DNA of 64,000 nt, taken from Apus apus. Taxonomy: Eukaryota > Chordata > Aves > Apodiformes > Apodidae. Location: contig NC_067312.1 in NCBI RefSeq assembly GCF_020740795.1, positions 35,130,905 through 35,194,904 on the forward strand, in the 5' to 3' direction. Positions 50,198 through 63,315 of this stretch are shown piece after piece. The notes under the pieces are model-generated. The model did no database searches and was not told where the DNA came from. It was given only the letters and a program-made list of their open reading frames with translations. Made by a program: the position numbers and the translations under genes. Positions within the stretch are counted from its first letter, which is position 1. Every line of letters begins with the position of its first letter.

Positions 50198-52216
50198 AGG
50201 TGTCTATTGTAGACCACCAAACCACGAAGATGTTGATGAAGCCTTCTGTGGACAGCTGGGAGTAGCCTCTATATCACTTGCCTTACTGACTTAGTAACTT
50301 CCTGATGTAGGTGGTGGAAGAGCCAAGAGCACTACTAGGCCTTGTATTAACAAATAATAAAGGTCTTGTGGACGACATTAAGGCTGGGGGCAGCCTTGGT
50401 GACACTGATCATGACATGGCAGAGTTTAGTTTTTTAAAAGGAAGAAGCAGGGCAATAAGTAGGATTACAGCCCTGGACTTCAGGAGGGCTAACTTTCTCC
50501 TCTTCAAAGATCTACTTGCTGTAATCCCATGGGCTAAGAATCTAGAAGGTAGAGGGGGCCAAGAGAACTGGTTAGTATTCAAATATCACTTTGTTCAAGC
50601 TCAAGATAGTAAAAAATTGAGTAGAGGAGTAAGGAGACCTGCATGGATGAGCAAGGAGCTGCTGAAAGTGTCATGTGGAAGAAGTAAGTTCACACTATGT
50701 GAAAAAAGGAACTTGTCACTTGGGAGAACTACAGGAATGTTGTCAGAGGCTATAGGAAGGCAACATGGAGGATTAGAGCTCTCTTAGAAGTAAAAGAGAA
50801 CAAGAAAGGCTTCTTCAAATACAATAGTGGTAAAAGGAAGACTTGGGAAAATGTGGGCCTACTGCTGAATGATATGGGAGCCCTGGTAACAGGATGCAGA
50901 GAAGGCAGAGTTACTGAATTCTTTCTTTGCTTCAGTCTTCACTTGTCCTTCAGGAATCCCAGACCCTGGAAGTAAGAGAGAAAGCCTGGAGGAAAGATGA
51001 CTCTTCACTGGTCAATGAGGATTAGGTTAGAGATTATTTGGGCAAACTGAACCTACACAAGTCCATGGGCTGGGTGGGATGCACCCACGAAAGCTGACAG
51101 AACTGGCTGATGCTGTTGCTCTACCACTCTCCATCATTTTAAAAAGATCATGGCAAACAGGAGAGGTTCCTGAGGACTAGAAGAAAGCCAGTGTCACTTC
51201 AGTCTTCAAAAAGGGCAGGAAGAAAGATCCAGGAAACTACAGACCAGTCAGTTTTACCTCCATCCCTAGAAAAATGACGGAGCAGCTCATTCTGGAGGTC
51301 ATCTCTAAGCACATGGAAGAAGAGAAGGTTTTCAGAAGTAGCCAGCATGGATTCACCAAGGGGAAATCATGTTCGACTAATCTGATAGCCTTCTATGGTG
51401 GTGTGACTGAACAGATAGATGCAGGGAGACCAGTGGATGTAGTGTAACTTTTGACACAGTCTCCCATAACATCCTTGTAAGCAAGCTCAGAATAAGCTGG
51501 ATAAAAGAATGGATAGTGATATGGACCAAGAACTGTCTGAACAGCAGAGCTCAGGGGGTTGTGATTGAAAGTTAAAGAGTCCAGCTGGAACTAGTGGAAT
51601 TCCCCAGGGACCAGTGCTGGGTCCAGTCCTGTTCAACATTTTCATCAGGTACCTGTATGAGGGTACAGAGTATGTCCGCAGGAAGTTTGCTGATATGAAA
51701 CTGGAAGGTTTGGCTGATAAACCTGATGTCTGTGCAGCTATTCAGTGAGACCTGGACAGACTGTAGAGCTGGGCAAAGAGAAACCTAATGAGGTTCAACA
51801 AGAATAAGTGTAGAGTCCTGCACCTGGGGGGGAATAGCACCATGCACCAGTATAGAAAGCAGCTCTGTGGAGAAGGACCTTGGGGTCCTTGTGAACAACA
51901 AGTTATCCATGGGACAGCAATGTGGCCAAGAAGGCCAGTGGTATCCTGGGGTGCATTAAGAAGAGTGTGTCCAGCAGGTCAAGGGAGGTCATCCTCCCCC
52001 TCTACTCTGCCCCAGTAAGACCACATCTGGAGTCTTGTTTCTGGTTTTGGGCTCCCCAGTTCAAGAAGGATGAGACAGTCCAATGGCAGGCTGTGAGAGT
52101 GATTAAGGGACTGGAACATCTGTCTTAAGAGGAAGGGCTGGGAGACCTGAGTCTGTATAGTCTGCAGAAGTCTGAGAGGGGATGTTACTAATGTCTATAA
52201 ATACCTGAAGGGTGGA
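50198..52216 (+). mobile_element. CR1 LINE, ORF2 endonuclease to post-RT region, 3' end missing
   Basis: Continuation of the copy starting at 49385. It shows the 'YCRPP' endonuclease block, then 'GGSLGDTDHDMAEF' (about 50383-50425) carrying the D-H pair of the catalytic SDH motif. The linker includes 'TALDFRRANF' and 'RRPAWMSKELL'. RT fragments follow: 'FKKGRKKDPGNYRPVS' (about 51208-51255), 'SSQHGFTKGKS' near 51340, a disrupted 'FADD' site near 51690 (FADMKL), and '[20 protein letters not shown]' (51969-52028). It stops abruptly at 'YKYLKGG' near 52216, where a minus-strand CR1 begins. The ORF2 tail and 3' UTR are absent. Multiple stops; inactive. Confidence 0.9.
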
Positions 52217-52820
52217 TCACAGAACTATTCAGGTTGGAAAAGACCCTTGGGGTCATCCCTACTCTACAGAGTTCTCCCCTAAACCATATCCACCAACACC
52301 ACATCCAAATGACCCTTAAATACATCCAGGGATGGTGACTCAACCGCCTCTCTGGGCAGCCTATTCCAGTGTCTAACCAATCTTTCTGTGATTTTTTTTT
52401 TTCCTAATGTCCAGTCTAAACCTCCCCTGTTGCAGCTTGAAGCTATTCCCTCTTGTTCTGTTGCTAATTACCTGTGAGAAGAGACCAGCACCAACCTCTC
52501 TACAATGTCCTTTCAGCTAATTGTAGAGAGTGATGAGGTCTCCCCTCAGCCTCCTCTTTCTCAAACTAAACATTCCCAGCTCCTTCAAGCATTCTTCATA
52601 AGATTTATTCTGTAGGCCCTTCACCAGCTTCATTGCCCTCCTCCGTACTTGCTCCAGCACCTCGATATCTCTCTTGAATTGAGGAGGCCCAAACTGGACA
52701 CAATACTTCAGGTGTGGCCTCACCAGTGCTGAGTACAGGGGGACAATCACCTCTCCTCTTCTGCTGGTCACACTATTTCTAATACAAGCCAGAATGCTAT
52801 TGGCTTTCTTGGCCAGAAAA
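52217..52820 (-). mobile_element. CR1 LINE 3' fragment joined directly to the previous CR1
   Basis: The + strand begins 'TCACAGAACTATTCAGGTTG' (reverse-complement CR1 3' end) and runs back through the 3' UTR to ORF2. On the minus strand the blocks are '[18 protein letters not shown]', '[17 protein letters not shown]', '[13 protein letters not shown]' and '[21 protein letters not shown]'. The frame is open for about 115 codons at its 5' half. It lacks the enzyme core. Sequence to about 52915 on its upstream side is not clearly CR1. Confidence 0.9.
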
Positions 52821-54290
52821 TTCTCTGTTGGTGAAAAAGTTAGGAACTGATCAGTAATCTGTCTGTAAGTGTTCTGCTGCAGCGCATTTGCTGGAATTCC
52901 CACAGTTTCTGTCAAAATATGATTAATAGAATAGGCAAAGAAAGATCTTCCTTTTGTTTCTGTTACTTGTTGCTTCTCTTCATTATCAGGGATTGGAGAA
53001 ATTTCTGTAAGAATAGACTATGCTTACCTGTTAGTATTTTGGAGTAGAAGAGGAACAAGGAATGGGGGTTGTTACATTGTGGAAAGTGGAGTGGCAGGGG
53101 TTGCTACTGGCTTTGTTTCATGTCTTACATTTCCTGCTTACTGTGAAAAGCTGTGCATAGACCTGTTCTTTATGTCTTATTTTATCTTGTGTTTGCAGAA
53201 AAGAACATAACTTTGTGGATCGCTGGACTCTTGTTTTGATCACATCATGGATCAGAGGGGGATGTAATGTGTTCCATTTGGTACCATGAGCATTGATAAC
53301 CAACAGCTTACTCTAAGAGACTCTTAATATGAAAATATTTCATTAACTAGAAAAACTTACTTTCTTCCATTCTGGAACAATTTGGTATCTAGGATGCACA
53401 TTGAAAATCTAACGTAGCAATGATAAGAGTGATTTATAAGTAGTTTTAAACTCTCCTGTTTTATTTATAAGTGAATATGAAAAATATATTAAATAACAAA
53501 GCAAAATGCTCTACTGTTTTGTTACACAAGAATAGTTATTTGAGATGCATTTTGATTTTACATATTACAAATATTTAAAAATCAATAACTGAGAAATGAA
53601 ATTAATGTTACATGTAGAAAGCCATAATTCTTCTTTAGCCATGTGTTTTTATGTTTACTTGGTTCTTTTTCTTCTGACTTTGTGACCAAAAATTTATGTT
53701 TGTGAGCTACCAGTATGTAAATTAGCATTTCTTTGGGATGGGTTGTTGATACCCGTACTGTTCTTTCAAAATGGAGCAATGTGTTTAATGCTCCCATTCA
53801 TTAAATACTAATTTCTTTTATTAGTGATTAAGCCAAGACCACATACTTATTGGCATCAAGGGATGCCAGCTGTTTAGTGCTTTGGGTGTTTTTTTTATTT
53901 TATACTCTTATATTTTTCCATAAGGAGTCTAAATCACATGAGTCTGATTAGTACAGGTGTTGTTAATAAAGGCCTTACTCTTCATGTGTTACAGATAGAA
54001 GTAGTGCTGTTGAATAGCTAAGTTTGTTTATTTTCTTCTGATTTTTTTTACTTTTGACAAATTTTTAGCTAATCAGAATACATTTTTGCATCCCTTGTCT
54101 TTTCTTCTGAAAAGTAAATACTTGTTTGGAATATTTGAGTGAAACTGAACATGAACTGAAAGTGAGATATATATTTAAAAAAAAAAATTCTGCACTTAAT
54201 AAATTAGTTAATTATATTACATTATGTCTTTGTGTAATTACTTCAAATTGCCCTTAGTATTTTAGTGGGAATCTAGAATTTGGTGTAGAG

Positions 54291-55640
54291 ATCATGGAGT
54301 CACAGAACAGTTTCAACTGAAAGGGTTCTTTAAAGATCATCTAGTCAAAGCCAAACACTAAGGGCAGGGATGTCTTTCACTTGCTCAAAGCCCAGTCCAA
54401 TCTGCCTTTGAACCCTTCCAGTGATGGGACATCTACAAACCTTTCAGTGCCACACCACTCTTGTAATAAAAATGTCTTCCCTATGTCCAATCTACATCTA
54501 CCCTCTTTTTCAATTTAAACTTGCCCTTTCTCCTGTCATTATGGACCTTGTTAAAAAGTCTCTGCATTTATGTATTGAAAGGCTTCAGTCAGGTCCCTTC
54601 TCCAGGTTGAAAACCCCACCTCTCAGCCATTCTTCATAGGAGAGGTGATACATCCCCTCTGATCATTTTTGTGGCACTGCTATGGACCTGTGCTGGCAGG
54701 GTCTTGTCTTCCTTGGACTGGGGTCTCCAGACACAGATGCGGTATTTCAGGTAGGATCTCAGAAGAGAAAAGAGGGAGAATCATCTGTCTTTACTTGCTG
54801 GCCATGTTTCTTTCTATGCAGTCCAGGATATTATTAGCTTTCTGGGCTGCCAACTGCACACATGCTGCCAGCTCCTATCCACTTTTTTGTCAACCACTAT
54901 ATCCATGTCCCCTTCAGGACTCCTGTCAATCAATTAATCCCACAGTCTGTATTGATACTGGGGTTTACCCTGACCCAGGTGCAGGACCTTGCACTTGGCC
55001 TTGCTGAACTTTTACATGAGCCCACTCCTCAAGCCTGTTCATTTTTCTCTGAAAGGTATTCCTTCCCAATGGTGTGGAAACTGCACCACTCATCTTGGTG
55101 TCATCTGCAAACTTGCTGGGGGTGAATTCCCTCAATCCCACAGTCTATGTTGTTTATGAAAGCAATAAGCAGTATTGGTCCCACTGTGGACCCTGGAGGG
55201 ACAGGCACCACTCCTTACTGGTTTTAGTTTGGATATTGAACCATTAACTAACTCTCTGAAGAGGACCATCCAGCCAGTTCCTTATCTATCCATCAAACCC
55301 GTATCACCAATGAAGTGGCAAGAATGTTGTGTATCAAGGCTTTACAGAATTCTGTGTAAATTACTGTAACTCTTCACTTGTCCACTGATGTGTGGACTTA
55401 ATTGTGTATGTCCATTACATTAGTCAGTCATGATTTGCCCTTGGTGAAGCCATTATCTCTGTATCTAATTACCTTGTCTTCCATATGCCTTGGCATAGCT
55501 TTGAGAAGGATTTCCTCCATGATTTTACTGGGCACCATAATGTTGACGAGTGGTCAGTACTTCCCAGGGTTCTCCTTTTTACCTCTTTTTAAAAAAAATG
55601 ATGTGGTACTCCCTTTTCTTCAGTCACTGGGTACTAACTG
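54291..55640 (-). mobile_element. CR1 LINE, long decayed copy (RT to 3' end)
   Basis: The + strand is the reverse complement of CR1 from the 3' end (TCATGGAGTCACAGAACAG) to about 55640. Recognised in order are the 'HWNRL' region near 54450, a 'HGCNQ..'-type segment near 54800, and the 'FADD' context (GTCATCTGCAAACTTGCTGG, 55099-55118), where antisense reading still gives K-F-A-D-D-T. Next comes the 'VPPGSTVGPILL' block (about 55200-55165), then the 'HGFTKGKS' region near 55435 and the 'F-K-K' region near 55590. Many indels; inactive. It is among the longest RT-containing copies here and is older than the 16037/25521 group. Confidence 0.87.
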
Positions 55641-55705
55641 CTGCGAGAAGGTATAAGAGAAAAAGTGCCTTTTATGGGAGTGATGAAACATTTCTGTTTC
55701 TCAAG

Positions 55706-56127
55706 AATCATAGAATGGCTAGGGTAGGAAGTCACCTTAAAGACTATCTAGATCCAACTCCCTTGCATTGGCACATACGTCTCCTACTAGATCAGGTTGT
55801 TTGTAGAGCCCCATCTGACCTGCTCTTGAACGCTTCCAGGGATGGGGCTTCCACAGCTTCCCTGGGCAGCCTGTTCAAGTGTCTCGCCACCTTCATCATG
55901 AAGAATTTCCTCCTAATGTCTAAACTTAATCTACCCTCTCCCAGTTTTAATTCATTATCCCTTGTCGTCTCACTACAAGCCCTTGTAAAAAGTCCCTCTC
56001 CATCTCTCTTATGTGCCCACTTCAGGTACTGAAAGGCTGCTATAAGGATCCATCTCTTCTCTAGGCTGAACAATCCCAGCTGTCTCAGCCTGTCTTCATA
56101 AGAGATATGCTTCAGCCCTGTGATCAT
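55706..56127 (-). mobile_element. CR1 LINE 3' fragment
   Basis: A second minus-strand CR1 lies about 65 bp from the previous one. The + strand begins AATCATAGAATGG and 'CACCTTAAAGACTATCTAGA'. The minus strand stays open for about 110 codons with '[16 protein letters not shown]', 'GEGLFTRACSETTRDNELK' and '[19 protein letters not shown]'. It is related in wording to the copy at 23368-24144 (both have 'FTRACSE'). It is 5'-truncated just upstream of 'YEDRL'. Confidence 0.92.
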
Positions 56128-57150
56128 GCAGAGAAATAGGCTCTTGCTGCTAATTTCTTCAGTTGTACTGAGAATGCCTTTAGACTATCCTGTCTGTATT
56201 TACCACGTAGTTACAGATTGAGCCTGGAAGAAAATGGCTGTAGCAGGTCTGCTTTTCTTGTCAAACTATATTTTGGTTCAGGAGGAGACCTGCTATTCTT
56301 AGACAATTACTTCAGATAATCTTATTCTTTGTTGTTATTGTGTGCTGTTTCCACTACTTAAGGTACTGTTTAGGTCGTGATTTAGGAGATATGCAAACAC
56401 TCTCCTATTTGTATGCAATTTTGCAGTATTTGAAAGGTTCTGCAAAGTTGTTTCTGGCAGAGGTGATGTGATGGACCCAAAGTCTACTTGATTAGTCATA
56501 GTAATTCAGAGTGATTATACCCAAATATATGTGTAATGTTATATTGTCTGTAAAACAGATCTACTTATGCATTCTGTATTTTCAAATGTATTGAAAATCA
56601 CAGTTTTGTTATATTAGTTCAGACCATTATATTTTAATAAAAACTAACTCTGCGACCTATTGTGTTTTAGCTTATCCTGTGCTCTGAAGTACGTGATTGA
56701 AGTCTTAAAATTTCTCTCAGAATTGTAGCACTTCCAGAAAGCAGTTATGTGATTTGGAAAATTCACATCCTATTCATTCTGTGCGTCTTCCAGCCAAATT
56801 ACTTCAATGACTATGGTTAATTTTAATTGAATTGGTGTAGATATTTATAGTGTGAAATAAAAACTCACAGGTGAGTTATCCTATCCTTGATCTGGAAAGG
56901 GATTAAAGCAAAGCCTTTCCTCTGGAATGGAGCCTTTTGCTGTCTCCTATCCACTCCTTTTTGAAAACAATTCTTAAATCAACCAAGTGTTAGGTTTTCA
57001 ACGCTGACTACTCAAAAAAAGTAATTTTCAGTGTAAATGCTGCACCAGTGAATGAAGGCACGTAGAGCATCTTGACCATGTGTTCACTTTTTGTAAAAAA
57101 AAGCAAAGGAAGTTACTTACTCTTAGCTGTTTAGTGAGGATGACATTGTG

Positions 57151-58135
57151 TGTTATGTCCCACAAGGAGGGCATGGCTAGAGTTCCCCTGAGGCGGGGTT
57201 AACCCAGGGAGATTCAGACTGGACCCCCTTACTTTCTGAACTTCTCATAGAGGAGCCTAGGTGTGGCTGGATCCAATCCTTTCTTAATCTCTTAACAATC
57301 CATTCTGCGAGATTAACCTCTGGAATTCTCTGCGCAGTACTCTTAAGAGTAAGGCTATTACCCAGGAGGCTTATGCAAAACATAGTTTACCTAAAATTGA
57401 GTAAGATTATAAAGCTTGTCAAAAAAGACACAACCATATCACTCTCAAATCAACAGGTTACAAATAGCATAACTTAGCAAAATTGTACTCTCAAAGCAAC
57501 AAGTTACAACTGGAAAAACTTACTAAAATTAGAAATTATGTTACCCTTATGTACTGAGAATGAGGTTAGAAACAGAGAGAGAGAAGAGGAAAGAAGGATA
57601 GGAAAGATACCGCCACTCTTTGATCCAGCGATGATCTTGACGTGACACTGTAGTCCTGGAATGACAGATCCGCCTCTTCTGGATAAGGCTTGACCTACTT
57701 TGTGCAGACTCAGTATTGGGTTTGAGAATGTTCTGGAAATTAGTTGGTGGGGCAGGGGGGTCCAGGTGTTCACTTCCCTCACATTCCCCCAAAGTCCAGG
57801 TTGACTGAGCAATGAATGATCTTTATTTTCACAGATGCACTCTGTTCTTAATAGGAGAGTGATCTTTTACAAGATGTCAGTCTGCCTCTGTGGGCCTCCT
57901 CTTGCCAACCACTCTTCCTTATCAGATCAGGACAGTGTCTCATCAGGTTGGCTACCAAAGGAGGGACTCCCCTTGCAAGGACAGTGTCCAGCTTATCAGG
58001 GTGGTTACTGAACTAGGGGCTCTTCTTGCAAGAATGGGATCCAGGTGGCTTATTGAATGAGAACCCCACCAGAGCACAATGTCCAGTTTGTCAAGGCAGC
58101 TGTTTTGAGATAATTACTCATTTCAGGACTCTACA
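57151..58135. mobile_element. Candidate LTR or LTR-like element, unclassified
   Basis: A 985-bp block more complex than its flanks has TG...CA ends (TGTTATGTCCC... to ...GACTCTACA). Flanking pentamers TTGTG (57146-57150) and ATGTG (58136-58140) match at 4 of 5 positions. It contains two diverged tandem arrays: a 46-bp pair at 57441-57532 and repeats of about 50 bp at about 57930-58120 that share 'CAGTGTC...TTGCAAG'. AATAAA occurs on the minus strand at 57827-57822. These are LTR-like traits, but I do not recognise the family, the length after AATAAA is unusually long for U5, and no second copy exists in the window. Confidence 0.42.
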
Positions 58136-58159
58136 ATGTGTCATATGTCAATATCTTAA

Positions 58160-58619
58160 GAGTCCAGCGCAGAGCCACAAAGATGATTAAGGGAGTGGAA
58201 CATCTCCCTTATGAGGAAAGGCTGAGGGAGCTGGGTCTCTTTAGTTTGGAGAAAAGGAGACTGAGGGGTGACCTCATCAATGTTTACAAATACGTAAAGG
58301 GTGAGTGTCAAGAAGGTGGAGTTAAGCTTTTTTCAGTGATGACCAGTGATAGGACAAGGAGTAATGGATACAAATTGGAGCATAGGAGGTTTAAGGTGAA
58401 TATCAGAAAAATTTTTTTTACTATGAGAGTGACAGAGCACTGGAACAGGCTGCCCAGAGAGGTTGTGGAGTCTCCTTCTCTGGAGACATTCAAGACCCGC
58501 CTGGATGCCTTCCTGTGTGATGTACTCTAGGTGACCCTGCTCTCGCGGGGGGTTGGACTAGATGATCATTCGAGGTCCCTTCCAACCCCTATGATTCTAT
58601 GATTCTATGATTCTATGAT
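58160..58619 (+). mobile_element. CR1 LINE 3' fragment with uninterrupted ORF2 tail and terminal repeats
   Basis: The + strand is open from 58138 to the ORF2 stop at 58528 without frameshift. It carries '[20 protein letters not shown]', '[20 protein letters not shown]' and '[18 protein letters not shown]'. The 3' UTR (GGTTGGACTAGATGATCATT) and three to four ATGATTCT repeats close it at about 58619. The intact frame and clean tail make it one of the youngest looking CR1 insertions here, though truncated before the RT domain. It sits about 25 bp from the LTR-like element. Confidence 0.95.
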
Positions 58620-61600
58620 CTATCTGCTAACTTCTCTACCCTTTAATGCATATTTATTTCTGGCCTGTGATGCTACTGATCTTACTTTTGTGGTATTGAT
58701 TTACTGACCATGTCATGACAGGCCAGGAAATACCTTGTATTTCGTGTCTATTGATGTCACAATGAGTCATTTATATTAATTAAGAATATGTAATAAAATT
58801 ATTCAGTTAAGTGTATTGCTGTCTTTTGGTCACACTGATAGACTAATCTGAGAGTCTATTTATGAAATTGTGTAATGACACTGTCTTTTAGTATAAGTCA
58901 TGTTTAGTACTTTTGCTTAGACCACTATTATTGCATCAACATTGTAATAAGGTAACATTATTTTTGTGATTTGCTTTCAACTGACTTCTGAGTAAGGATG
59001 CAGTCTTTTGGAGGAGTGTGTGTGTGTATTTCCATACACATTATTTTTTTATATTCAACATATATTTGCAAGCAGAGCAGTATAATATTTTTTTTTCCAG
59101 TTTGAGACTTAAAGGTATCTTTGTTTCCAAAACTACCAATAGAGACAGGATAACAGAAAATTCTTTAAATAGAAAATTATGGCTGGAAGATACATTAAAT
59201 TTCTAGTAGCATAAAATTACATGATGGTTGTTTACCCCTTATAAAGTCACATGAAGAAACTGAGGAAGAAGGGAGGAAGATATACTTGTTTGCTGATGGT
59301 ATCTATTTTACAGCTAGCAATCTGTTGGGGTCACATACAGCCTTCTTAAAAATCTCTACCTGGGAGTTTTATGTAATAGTGTGTACTGTATATGAGTGAC
59401 TTGTGAACTTGAAAATCACCTCAGGTTATCTTCAGAGCCTGGTGTGTACAAGGTTCTAAGTTTTCTTGTGAAGAACTGATTGGTCTTATCTTCTAGTGAC
59501 TTTTCAGGTTGTTGAAAAGTGCAGTTCCTCAAATACAGGTTCTGTAAAGTGTAAGCATATTCTGTATTGTGACCACTCAGCAGGGCCATGTGGGCTATAC
59601 AGGGAATACCTTTTGTTTAAGAATATAATATGTGGCTGGAAATCACAAAGAACACTGGCACAGCAGGATCAAGAGAGTCTGCACTGGCAGCAGAAAACAG
59701 TGTGATTTTTAAAGTCTTGTGAGACATGAGGAAACAAGCCTATCCCTTACAAGTGAAGTGTAATATGGCAGCTGATTTTCTTGCAGGTGTTTCAGTGCTT
59801 TTTTCATGCTTTTATTTATTTTTCCTCCATTCCTTATAGTATTTTGCATTTCCATACTAGTTCTTCAAGCCTGCCAGTCAGGCGTATTTCACTTTTTATT
59901 GAAATATTCACTTCCTAATACAGAAAATTTTCAGTACCTGATTATTATAGAGTTCTTACTTAAAGAGTTACAGTAAACCAATAGCTCCCTCTGTCCTCCC
60001 AGCTGTTTCATTTTCCCTTCTGGGAGTATCTACTGATGAAAAAACAGAAATGAGAGATTGTCCTGTGCTTTTCTAGCAATTATTGGGTGGGGTAGGAGCA
60101 GGGAAAAGGTTAGTTGGCTTTTTTTGTTGGCTTTTTTTCTGTTCTGGGAGTATTCTCTTCCAGATTTCAGAAGTTGTTTTCTCCATAATTAGTAAATAAT
60201 TTGTCATGCTTAAAAAATTCCAGGTGTTACACAGACACTACTAATGGTTAACATGCTTCGAAACACATACAGTGAAACATAAACTGTAAGTATCTGCGAC
60301 TCTTGATATGTAAATTTACACTATGTAAATTGATATGTAAAAATACACTAAAGGAGGAGGTTTTTCAGTCTGTCCTTGTTCTCAACACAATGCATGAGAC
60401 ACATGTAAACAAAAATTAAACCTGCATGTAAATGTAATACCAGACCTGTAATGAATGTATAGTTCTTGTGAGCAATGAAAAAAAGAAGTTAAATACTGTT
60501 TATGCTTTTGGCACTCCTCATTGCTAATTTAAATGTTTTCCTGTAGCAATTCAGTATCAGTACTTTAAAAGAGTGCCAGCTAATTGTCCTTGATAAAACA
60601 CTGTAAAAATACTCAAAACATTCTATGTTTAGGTAACTTCTAAGGTTCCATTAGACAAATAACTATGCAGAATTGAACACTTTTACATACTTCTGTTATC
60701 AAATGTCCAGAGCAGTATTTATGCTTGGATTTTTCTTCCTCTTCCAAAAGGAAAGTGAATTGTTCTAATTTAAATAACAATATTTGTCTTTTCTTAATCA
60801 TAAGCCAGAGGGGTTCCTTGTTTTGTGACTTAGACTAATGTTTAATAAATTAATTACTTCACTCGCCATGCAAATTCTTTTGCTGTAGATAGTTCACATC
60901 ATACAGTTTTTTTCAGTGGCTTATCTTAGGTTTCTTTCTGCTTCTGAGCTTGATGCTGTTAAAATTCAGTAAGAAAAATCCAGCTTTCTTTGCAAGGAGC
61001 ACATTCAAGGCCTAAGGCACTCTTCATTTCTGAATGTCTTTCAGTAAGATGATGAACTACAATTACTTTCACTGTAGGCTGAGGGAAAAATCTCACTTTT
61101 CAGAGGATATGCAGCATGCTTTCTTAATTCTCTAGTTCTGGCATGCAGACGATTACAGGATGAGCGTCTGACAGTAGATGTGTTGTGAATAATCCTAGTT
61201 TTAATGAGTAATTTTCACTAACTTTCAAATTACATCAATATTCTGCCTTGTGTATATAAGTTCTCAGCTGTTAAAGGTACACTCTCTCTGGCCTCTTGAG
61301 CTGTTAATATACACTTGAGTAGACTGAGCGTTCGTTGGGTATGTTGAAGATTGATACATCCCAGGCCTTGACAGCTGTAGTGTTTTTTGTGCCAACTTCA
61401 GACAGTCTAAGCAGCCCTTTTTTGGAAGAAATGGTTTGGTTCCCAAGACCATTCAGTCCATTAATTGTGCCAAGAGCTTAAAAAGGCTGTTTAAACTTCA
61501 TCCTAAAACTGTAATAATTTCTGGCTAATATTCATTCTGTTATGCAAAAAACTTAATTACTTATAGATTTAAATGAAACAGTTTTAGCAATTAAAATCTT

Positions 61601-63315
61601 TGGCATGCTAAAGAGAAGAAAGTCACATTTTATTGTAACTTACCATTCACTGACTAATGTTATATTAATGTTTTATTGTCATAATGAGAAAAGTAAAATC
61701 TTTCTTTCTATAATAAAGTTCACAGATTTTTAACTGCAGATTATGTGGGGTTTTTTTAAATAGTAACAAGTATTTGAAGATGGATTTCTGATTGTTTGTT
61801 GATTCGTTAATTTAGATTAGAATATCTGTTCATATAATTATAGCATTGCTTTATAATTCTATGTGTGCTCATTCATTGGCTGCAGTAATAACCAGTTAAA
61901 TGCCAGTTCCTGCCATCATAAAAGACAAACAGCGTTTATCAAAATGGTATTATTTTTCAGTTCTGGGAATTTCAGTGACTTTTCACTTGTTTCCAGATTA
62001 CTTGGGAAAGGTTTTATTTGTTTGTGGTTTTTTATTTATTTTCAAATTTTCTTTTTCAATGGACACTACTTAGCCCATTCTGTTTAGCTGTTTCTTTGAA
62101 GTTTATTTAGTTCTGTTCACATTCAATATTCCTTACCACACAAGTTTTTTTATTTGTAAGTTAGGATGGCTTTTTCATTCCTACTTGATCTTCTGTTCTT
62201 TCAGCACTGACAGAAATGTTGCAAAACTCAGTTGTGTATACTTACAACTTGGAGCTGATTTTATTCTTGAACAACTTTGAAAGTAGTGGTTGTGAAATAG
62301 CTAGAGGTGCTTTGCAGTTAATCTGAACTCCTTTTCAATTAAAAGATAATTTGTACCTTAGTGTCTGTGTTCTCATTAGGAAGACAACATTTATTGAAAC
62401 TTCGTATTTTATATGCTATCAAAAGGTCAATTTCTGGGAGGTTTGGCAAAGTTTAGGTAGAAACTCGATTGTCAGAGACTCAATACATGCTGGATATTCA
62501 GCAAAAATCACAGAAGGGATGTGAACATTTCCTTCTTGTTACATTGTACATCCATAGATTTTGTACGTATTTGTTAATTATGAACAAGTCAGTATATGTT
62601 TATGTAGTTTTCCCTTTTTGTCATTTTGTGTAATGGAGGAGTGCTGTGCTTAGAAGTATGTGTCTGAAAGTTACGCACTGCTCTGTCTTCTTGTGCTGCC
62701 TTATGCTGTTCCCCAGCTGGAACCTGGAGGAACCTGCAGGGTAGGACAAAATGCAGCTGCTGCTGCTTGTAGTGAGTCAGGATTCTTGATGGTGCTTGAA
62801 GTCATTCAGAAGCCCAAGTGTCTCAGCTCTGTTAATAATAAATAAGCAGAAAGCCCAATATGTACTTTTGTAGTCTTGTGTACAGGACAGTAAAAGGGAA
62901 AGCTGAGGAAGTTCAATGGTAAACAAATAAAAATCTTTAAACACGCAAAAAACCCCGAACTAAACAAAACTCATGAGCTCATAAATCAGCATCAGAAACT
63001 TTGTTTCCTTGCCTCAAGATTTTTGAGTGTTTGCAGGTGGAATACTGTTGGCACTTTGTTATATCTGGACTTCTCTGTGCTGTAATGACTTCATGGCCCT
63101 TAGAGTAATTTATCAGTGATTTTAAGTAGTCTAGTGTAAAAAAACCACAGTGGATTGTGTACTGAAAATATAAAACAATGTTCAAGCACATTACCAGTTT
63201 AATTCTGCTTTCCATATTGCTGATTAGGTGAGAGATTTTAATTAAAATTATTTTAAAATTAGAGGTAAACATAGTTTATTATATATAGTGGTTTATTCTT
63301 CTGTTATGGTTTAAA

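Noticed and set aside
50311-50787. 158-codon frame as a host protein
   Set aside because: It is the CR1 ORF2 endonuclease-RT linker of a decayed element.
60298-60350. Repeated TGATATGTAAA motifs forming a partial palindrome
   Set aside because: Short AT-rich repetition with no flanking structure.
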